This document shows positions 56,753 to 64,000 of a stretch of 64,000 nucleotides of DNA, piece by piece. Both the position numbers and the translations under genes were made by a program. This DNA comes from Erodium maritimum (taxonomy: Eukaryota; Streptophyta; Magnoliopsida; Geraniales; Geraniaceae), in contig OY997589.1 of assembly GCA_963921825.1 (NCBI GenBank), positions 86,102,523 to 86,166,522 on the forward strand. The letters run 5' to 3'. The first letter of the stretch is position 1, and each line of letters opens with the position of its first letter. Below the pieces are notes generated by a model. It was not told the DNA's origin. It ran no database searches and saw nothing but the letters and a program-made list of their open reading frames with translations.

Positions 56753-57723
56753 AAGTTTCCTAAGAAACCATGATAACAGTTGCATAGGTGACTGTTTGAA
56801 CGTCTCATGACAAATCTTGTTTTTAGGATCAGCTTGGGAAGCTTTGCACGAAAGGGATCGATCATCATGACGTACTCTGGGGAGGCGGTGCCTAAAACCT
56901 AGTCCTCAACGGATGCTCAGGGCTCTTGTGAAGACCGCCTCGGTTAAATTAATTAAAATATTAAAATTATTCGATTGGAACGTCGTGGTTGTAAAGCGGG
57001 TTAAAATTTCGGATCAAATGCAAAAAAAAAGGAAAAAGACAAGAAAAGAAGAGAAAAACAAAAAAAAGGAGCAGGCCTGGACCAGGCCAGACCAGGCCCA
57101 GTCGGCCAGCAAGACTAGGCCCAAGCGGATGGAGTCGGCCCAATTCGCTTCAGCCCAAGTTCATCGACGCTAACCCTAGGGGGGGACTGTTCACCTCCTC
57201 ATATGCGTGCACGTGAACCGAGACGACCCTCTCTCTCTCTTCGCGAACCCTCCTCACTCCCTCCCTCTCGCTCTCTCTCTGCGACTCGTCGCCGGCGAAC
57301 TCGTCCACCACTCCCGGTCACGAAGCGAGCCACACCTCCACAAGGCAGACGCTGAAGATCCCGTCGCTGAGCCGTGACTGGATCTAAGCCACGCTGCCGG
57401 GCGTGTTTTATTAAAAGTTTCCTAAGAAACCGTGATAACAATTGCATAGCTGAATGTTTGAACGTCTCATGACAGATCCTGTTTTTAGGATCAGCTTGGG
57501 AAGCTTTGCACGAAAGGGATCGATCAACATGATGTATTGAATCGTCGGGGTAACCTGACCTAAGTGTCGTGGAATGGTACACCATCTTACCATCATCCCA
57601 CCCCCGAATCCCAAAGCCATTTGGTAATCACCGCGTAGAAGGCGATGACAAGGGGGCTCGTACCTAACGTACTCTGGGGAGGCGGTGCCTAAAACCTAGT
57701 CCTCGACGGATGCTCAAGGCTCT
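56753..57723. repeat. Direct duplication with a 135-bp indel
   Basis: 56753-56926 (AAGTTTCCTAAGAAACC to GGATGCTCAGGGCTCT) is repeated at 57413-57723 with about 92% apparent identity. The second copy has about 135 extra bases between CATGA and CGTACTCTGGGGAGG. The 57060-57400 spacer is GC-rich and unassigned. Confidence 0.7.
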
Positions 57724-57756
57724 CCCTAACCCTAGACGGATGTCTTTGGCTCTTTC

Positions 57757-58088
57757 TATTAGAGAACCAACTCAACTAAAAGTTCAAGCTAATAGTTAAA
57801 GGTTCAATAATAGTTATATTCTAACACGTGTCCTCACGGACAACCCCGTTTATAGGTTTGGAGGTGAATTATGTAGAAGAATAGATAAGGCCATCAAGAA
57901 GAGAGATATAAGGGCTGACCCATTTAGGAAAAATTCGATACATTGAGAAGAAATTAGAAAAGTTTGTAGAGAGTGAGGTTTGAACCCGGCTCCATGAGGT
58001 AACTAGGCTTTGATACCATATTAGAGAACTAACTCAACTAAAAGCTCAAGCTGATAGTTGAAGGCTCGATTATAATTATATTCTAAAA
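57757..58088 (-). mobile_element. TRIM, copy 2
   Basis: Direct 70-bp terminal repeats at 57757-57826 and 58019-58088, each TATTAGAGAAC.AACTCAACT at the left edge. The minus-strand primer-binding site TGGTATCAAAGC lies at 58018-58007, next to the 5' repeat. The 190-bp interior is homologous to that of copy 1 (CCTAAATGGG...CC, CACCTCCAAA on the minus strand). Flanks CTTTC and CTCTC are a near-matching 5-bp duplication. Confidence 0.78.
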
Positions 58089-58262
58089 CTCTCCATGAGG
58101 ATGACGAACTTGACGATACCGAAGATTGATATATTACACATGAAAGAAGAAAAATAAAATCGGCTAGTCTCTTAGACTCTAAAAAAATAATATGTAACGA
58201 GAAATGTGCTAGACTAGTCGATTATCTTTTTTTCTTCGGACAAACGATTGATATTAATAATA

Positions 58263-58752
58263 GGGGTTACTCCATGTCCTAACGCTCAACTTTCAGAAAT
58301 TGTTAAATCCTAACCCTATAAAACTCAAATTGCCATGTAGTAAACGTCAATTAACTGAAATTACCAACTGTTTCTAATTTTAAACGGACGTTAACTTGGC
58401 CAAGTGAAAATTCGAGTTCGCCCTCAAATATGTTCTTCCTTCGGACGCTAACTTGGCCGAACTTCATCTCTTCGTGACCTCATCTCTTCATCTCAATTCT
58501 TCGAACTTAATCTTTTTGTGTCCGAGCTTCGAACTTCATCTCTTCGTAACCTCAGCTCTCCCAAGCTCCATTATAAAATGAGTCACGTGAAATACACGTG
58601 AGTCAATGTTCACGGAAACAGTCAATTCAAACAGTACTTTTTGGTTTTTAATAATTCAGTTTTGAAATTTGTTACTATTTGACAATTTTCCAATGTTTGG
58701 GTGCGAATTAGACAATTAAGTGTAGTACGGCGTTAGGACATGTAGTAACCTC
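58263..58752. mobile_element. MITE with 9-bp target duplication, copy 2
   Basis: Inverse of 8735-9235. TIRs GGGGTTACTCCATGTCCTAA and GAGGTTACTACATGTCCTAA (reverse complement) are flanked by exact TTAATAATA at 58254-58262 and 58753-58761. It shares the interior GAGTCACGTGA..TACACGTGAGTC region and the CTTCGAACTTCATCTCTTCG repeat. Confidence 0.85.
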
Positions 58753-58899
58753 TTAATAATATAAACAGATGAAAGACAAATACAACCACCAATCACCAAT
58801 GTAAAAGTACTGGAAATGAAATGCGAATATAAAAATGCTATAAAAGAAATCTGACTCATGAAACCAAACCGCTTCACTGATATACTTTCAGAAGATGGT

Positions 58900-60130
58900 A
58901 CTACGGTAGCATCGTGGGAAACCGATATAGCCAACCTGACTTAGAAGCTAAGATTGAGCGGACCCATTTTGGGATTGGTACTGCGGTTGATGGGATACTC
59001 CTCCAGGATGCCAACGTGCGTCGTTCTCCTTTAAGTGATAGAAGTAGAGCTCCTAAACGCGGAATTGCTGCCCCCCGAGAAGGAGAGGGGTATCTTGCCA
59101 GATCTTGATGGGACCTTCTCCACCTTACGTGCAGTGGGCCGGTGATACCAACCGACCCCTCACTGGACCCCTTCACACTCATTTTGCGAGACGATGGTGC
59201 ATTTAGCCCCCCCTCCGCTGCAAATGAATCGTTTCCGGAGCGAATAGACTCCCCCCCCCCTCCAGATTTAGTCTTCATGATGTGGTTACTAGGTCCGGTA
59301 CAGTAAAACTTTTTTATCCGAGGCAGGCCCATGAACCAAAATCGGCCCAAGGGATCGTTTAGGCCCATCCGATGCAGACCCAAAGAATCCAATGCCCTAT
59401 ATTGATCGGATCGAGTCGCCTGGCTCTGCGGGTATGCGTTTTGAGTCAAGCGGCCCAAGGTCCGGACGTTTCAGGCCAAGTCTGCCACCCCTTGACCCAT
59501 CACCACCGTCAGCTACACTCAGAACCCTAACAGGTTCCTTTCCTTCATGTCGCATCCACGTCGTTGTCGGTCCCTGACCGGACGACTGATCTCTGGCCGC
59601 TTGTTATAACGTTACGGCCGGAGTTTCCAGCAATCCACCCCCAACCTCCATTATTGAGTCGGTGTGACCTGACCCTCCTCCTCCCTTTCCACTACGGCGT
59701 CCGGCTACGGCTCCTCCTTAACGAGGCCATTCCATTGAAGGAAAACCGTCACCAACAAATCTCTAAAATATATCGGAGAGGACGATCACGAGGATGCATG
59801 TTCCCCCCTGCCAGCCCCCACCGGTAATTGCTCCGTCTTTCTCCATCGTGGCTTGGGTCCCAACGCCGGAGTTCGACGACCAATCCTGTACGGCCCATGC
59901 TAGCCGGGAAAGTGATCTCCAAACCCCCCATGTTTCTGCAGATCACCGTCTACCGGTGTCAGAGACCCAAGGGATCGAGAGAACTCGCGAGACTGCGAGA
60001 CCGAGAAATCGGTAGGAAGAGGCTCGTCGCGCGTATTCCTGTGTCGTCGCCGCACGACAAGTGGAAGCTGCCGGAGTCGATGATATCAATCCTTGCTGCT
60101 GTTTACGTGAAATCGCAAAACCCTAGATTT
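58900..60130 (-). mobile_element. Second copy of the ORF1-only LINE relic
   Basis: 59140-59230 (CCGACCCCTCACTGGACCCC onward) and 58990-59110 (AAGTGATAG.AGTAG..CTCCT, CGCGGAATTGCTG) match 44110-44200 and 43990-44070 of the LINE at 43712-46060 in the same order. The DUF4283 block itself is missing. Runs of C (59251-59260) again break frames. Confidence 0.55.
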
Positions 60131-60230
60131 CGATTTTAAGAGAGAAAGCGAAATAGGGTTGCGGTAATTTCTTTTAGTGTTCCCAACGACCAGTCGATTA
60201 TCTAGTTAATCGGTCTACATTGGGAAAGTT

Positions 60231-61851
60231 TTTTTTTTGAAAAGAGTAACCGGCAATTTCATTAATGCCAAACGGCAATCAAACAATGTGAGGCATGACC
60301 GCCTCAGGTTCCAGATATTTGTCCAGGCCGACCGTAGCAAGCCCGTCGCTCATGGACCCATAATTTTAGCCCGCACAAATTCGTGGGCAATAACTCAAGA
60401 CAACCCCCTACCGTCGTTTCAAAGTAACGGGGGGAAACAAACCAAATTTCAAAACCAATAGAAAATAAAAGGTCCCAACAACTAGAACAAGAATAGCAAA
60501 AATAAAGATAACTGGTGCTGAAGATGCAGGCTTCCCGGAACCTCCCAGTAGTGGCTGTCCCGGGTCTGTAGGTATAGTCTGGGACCGACTCCACCCACCC
60601 CTGCTGGAACTGATCATTCCTCCATCGGAGGCCTCTGGGCCTCCGCTCCAAAAGCTGTTGACTCCACCACCGCGGGCTGATACCAGGGATGTGGCGGATC
60701 AGTCGGGTCACCCCTGTGCTTCTGTAACTCTGGTGGACAGAAGTACATCGGCCCGCTTCCGGTGGTCAGAGAGTTCGCCGGATAGCCCCGTGGATCTGTC
60801 TCCTCTTCATTCCTCATAATTGCATTGAATCCGGGAGGAGCTCGGATCACCGGCCCAGTCGCAGGATGGATATTAGCCAGGAAGTTAGGCTTTGTGGGCC
60901 TGGGTGGCGGGTTGGGTGCTCTATAGCCGCCCCTACAAGGTATTGGTTAACCCATCTTGGTTAATCTTAGCCAGAAAGTCAGGCTTTGGAGTGCCTGCAC
61001 TGAGCGATTCAGCGCCCATGATAATCTCTCTCGATCGGACCTCAGGGTACAGAGGTAGGTCGCTCAGATCCGGGGCCGGGGGATGCGGCTGTCCACCTCC
61101 GGAGGCGGCCCCCATGAGTCGCCAACCCTCGGACAGATAGGGCTGGCATACTGTTCCCTTCCGACCGAAAGAGGATGATAGGTATCCGCCGGGCACTGTA
61201 TCGGTCGCGGAAGGTTCCCCAAGCCCCGGTAGCCCTCCCTCGGTATGGACGAGAGGCCAGTGTACGACGGGCAGAACTCCAGTGGTACAGAAGCGTCGCC
61301 GGCGACCAACGACGTCTCGGTGGGCGACGGCTGGCCCAGCCTGTCCAGCAGATCTATCAAGGGAAAGCCCGGCTTGTCTTTCAGATCTGTCGTGTGCGGT
61401 GGATGTCGAGGGGGGACAGCGACCGGTCCAGGCAGCAGCGGGAGAGCAACGACGCGACGCGCCTGGTGTTGGGCGGAGGCCCAAGTAACCCGACAGACCT
61501 CTGCATGTGAGGGGATCTGGTCGGGGCCGACCCTATCCGACTCGTGGAGATGGGGGAGAGGCAGATCCGACCTCGTCTGATCGGAAATGGGCGCTGTTGG
61601 AGGCGAGGGGGCCTGTGGCGGCGATGGGGGTCCAGACGAAGTCGGACGGGGGCGAAACACGGTGACGGCGTTCGTGCTCGATTGAGGAGCCTGACCGGAG
61701 GAGTGAGGAGTATGAGCGAGGGCGGTGGAACGACTGGGGGCTGCTGTTCGTAGGTGGTGGGGAAGGACGACGGCGATGAATCCGTTAGGGTTTTGAGAGA
61801 ACCTCAAGAGGTTGGGAGAGAGAGCCATTTTTTTGTTTGGAAGTTGAAGTT
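60231..61851 (-). mobile_element. Retrotransposed 1.62-kb element with perfect 15-bp target duplication
   Basis: TACATTGGGAAAGTT occurs exactly at 60216-60230 and 61852-61866. The minus-strand 3' end is an A run (T run at 60231-60238) after CATTAATGAAATTGCCGG. The 5' end has a short leader and the ATG of an ORF at 61828, so the copy seems full length. It carries no reverse transcriptase and must have been mobilised in trans. Confidence 0.75.
60614..61828 (-). pseudogene. Unrecognised ORF of the 1.62-kb retroelement, frameshifted
   Basis: Begins MALSPNLLRFSQNPNGFIAV and runs 254 codons, Pro/Ser/Arg-rich, to 61064. The reading then seems to continue in another frame (PEVRSREIIMGAESLSAGTP, KPDFLAKINQDGLTNTL, to 60933) and, after a stop, as KPNFLANIHPATGPVI and IRAPPGFNAIMRNEEETDP to 60614. 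The motif KP(D/N)FLA(K/N)I occurs twice about 24 codons apart. No known domain; it might be a captured host transcript or an ORF1-like protein of a non-autonomous LINE. Frames are supported only by codon texture, so the joined structure is tentative. Confidence 0.45.
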
Positions 61852-61866
61852 TACATTGGGAAAGTT

Positions 61867-63240
61867 AATATGATGATCTTTTTTTTTTTTGAGGATAAAA
61901 GAAAAATGAAAATTATGATGATCTAAAGTAACACATAAGTTGTTGACCGGTATATGAATGTATATTAAAGATTGATTCCAAAATATCATATTAAAAAAGG
62001 TTCTAAAAACTAGTGTTATCTTTTCGTTAGAACCATCAGTCAATGTATTAAGTCATAGTAGATTCCAGTCAGCTTATTACGCTTAAATACCTCGTTAATT
62101 GCGAAATATTTGCATTCCCTTGTTTCAAATTATCATTTCATTAGAACCATCAGTCAATGTAACCAAGAGCATGTGACTCTCTACCGACTTTTCCTCTGCC
62201 TACTTTCTTTCTATATATATATTTTATCCATTTTTTTTTGTTTTATCTTGATAAATTATATATTTTTCTGCCTCGTATTTTAATTTTTTATTATGTGTAT
62301 TAAGCCATATTAATATATCGAAATGAACTTCATTTATTTTCAGTTTTTTATTTATAAAAAACGTGAGGATATAATCATATAGGTATATCATTGATTATGC
62401 CAAACGATCGTTACAGTAATCGGGTCCCAGACTTATGAATCCAATATATAAGAGACTCCCGTAGGTGTCACGAAGAACTTAAATTCATAATAGTAATCTA
62501 CTTTGTATTATAAACAAAAAAGAAAACAAATAAACACAAAAACGAACATATGAAACTATAGATCCTGCGATACCAGTTTTTCTGAAACTTGTAACTTGTG
62601 TAGTGGGACGTTCTGGTATTGTCGATCCGTTGTCTTGATTCGCCGGGATCATATGAGATATCCCTCCTTGTGATGAAACTTGGTTTGGTTGGGTAAGGAA
62701 ACAAAGAATGCTCTGGTTGTGGCTGCATCGCATCGATATCGCTCGTCGAATCCAAATTTGTTGGTCTTCGGAGAATAGCATCATATCAAAGCACCATGAA
62801 TTCACCCAAGAGGGTAGCCCCAAAAATCAAAATTCACCCATAAGGGCAGCCCATAACACGACTTTATCAAAACGGGAGCCCATAAATGGACTTCATCCAA
62901 CGCCAAAGCTCAATTATGCCGACTTTATATCGAGGGGCATAAAAAATAAGGAAACGAAAAGGAGAGAGCCGCCGCCGATAGTGGTGGCGGCTAGGGTTTA
63001 GGCTCTTTTCTTCGCTTTTATAGAGAAAAAAATAGAGAGCTATGTTATAAACATGTTTTTTTTTTCAAATTTAATAACGAAATATACCTCTTATATCTAA
63101 AAGAAATTATATATATATACACGAAGTAAAAATATATGAAATAAAACGTAATCTTCTGTTTTCTCAATTTTATATATTTTTTCATGTGAGAGCTACTTTC
63201 ATCGTTAAAACTCAGATTATGCTAAATTAAAACAAATTAA
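61867..63240. other. AT-rich spacer
   Basis: Low-information DNA. The minus-strand frames at 62485-62823 (for example QPQPEHSLFPYPTKPSF) resemble a gene fragment but match no family I know; no splice context was found. Confidence 0.4.
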
Positions 63241-63249
63241 AGTTTTTTT

Positions 63250-64000
63250 AGGCAACAGTTGCTAACCCTATAACAATAAACCCGATGAACGAGGGACAAT
63301 TAACTAGGAGATCGCAAACATTGGAATGTCTACTAGGGTGTAGCACAGAGTTCCCACTATCTGACTCGACCTGAAGTTGCGCGTATCGATAGCCCTGACC
63401 ATTTTGAGGGGATAACAAGGCAGTCAGGGAGAACACCAGACAATGAGGGGGGTGTCGAGCTTACACCGATGGTGGCAGGGAGAGTCGTGCATCCCCATAC
63501 ACAGCTCGATGTTAGTTGACCCGCTCATAATTCCAGGTTAGGTTACATAGAAGTCCTCGCTTGAATTGTGTTCGGGTAAACTACATCCTATAGTCTTGGC
63601 CCATCCAAGTGTCTAGAGCACACGCGGGAGATCTCCTATTTAGGAAGGAGGTCTTGTATTATCACCATCTCGTTTGGTCATTCATCTTCTAAAAGGCGAG
63701 GTTGTGGTACCAAGCAGAGGCACATGTGCTGCCAGCACCCCACATGCGCTCTCGGATTAGGCAAGAGGTCTTGTATCGCTGGTCCGGTGCTTCGTCGCCA
63801 GAAGTTGGGAGACATACAGTTGTGGGACCGAGGGATATCCTTGAACTCTATAGTTCGCCCTGATGGATCACTATAGACGACATTCGCTGGAGTACCCTAC
63901 GCCATCCCAATCATGTGGGGTTCTTAAACCCAACGAGCTTTGTTTCACGTGTCTCCTTCTGTGGGGGTTCTCAGACGCCATCTTCTCGACGGAGTGTCGG
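63250..64000. repeat. LINE-associated repeat, truncated by the window edge
   Basis: 63390-63560 matches 46250-46450 in ordered short words (TTGAGGGGATAAC, TGCATCCCCATACAC, CCTCGCTT). The remainder contains paired GGAGGTCTTGTAT/AAGAGGTCTTGTAT words (63647, 63765) and no supported gene. Confidence 0.4.

Noticed and set aside
62485..62823. Possible gene fragment on the minus strand
   Set aside because: Two overlapping frames look equally protein-like and neither shows a known family or splice signals.

Overview
This is a stretch of nuclear DNA from a flowering plant, probably a eudicot. Evidence for this is a heavy-metal-associated isoprenylated plant protein gene split by a spliceosomal intron, TTTAGGG-type telomere-like repeats, LTR retrotransposons primed by initiator-Met tRNA, and plant families of MULE, PIF/Harbinger and hAT transposons. 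It is repeat-dominated and gene-poor. No rRNA or tRNA gene was seen.

Layout. 1-1700: last exon of a HIPP-type metal-binding gene, preceded by an intron holding a tandem duplication of about 205 bp. 2000-9300: AT-rich intergenic DNA, a broken PIF/Harbinger transposase (5337-6135), an L1-like non-autonomous retroelement (7023-8385) and a MITE with a perfect 9-bp target duplication (8735-9235). 9349-14496: a complete but mutated Ty3/gypsy chromovirus on the minus strand with 450-bp LTRs and a perfect TAGTG duplication. 14892-17112: a foldback MITE, tandem repeats and two WD40 fragments of a decayed AIP1 (actin-interacting protein 1) gene.

17179-34571 is the centrepiece: a putative giant Mutator-like element (MULE) of about 17.4 kb. 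It has one intact single-exon MULE transposase (18062-20548, plus) and, on the minus strand, a multi-exon DUF1985/Ulp1-protease gene (33484-30321) whose catalytic Cys is replaced by Ser. Between them lie two paralogous small genes of unknown function (28586-28236 and 29587-29198), each with its own TATA box. Every intergenic interval carries arrays of a CGGC(G/C)GAGGATTGA motif. A young non-coding LTR retrotransposon derivative (21493-27869, duplication GTTAG) has inserted into this element.

34572-43700: decayed repeats, a second foldback MITE, a TRIM (36707-37028), a possible Harbinger derivative and a second Harbinger transposase relic (41770-42603). 43712-47000: an L1-type LINE relic with only ORF1 (DUF4283). 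50914-51674: an hAT MITE with a perfect 8-bp duplication. 52349-55207: a 2.86-kb solo LTR with a perfect GAGTT duplication. 57757-58752: a second TRIM and a second copy of the 9-bp-TSD MITE. 58900-64000: a second LINE copy, a 1.62-kb retroelement with an unrecognised ORF and a perfect 15-bp duplication, and further LINE-like repeats.

The HIPP exon and the MULE transposase are the only long, undamaged coding sequences of recognised family. The smaller of the two novel paralogs is also intact. All assignments come from reading motifs; no database search was run.
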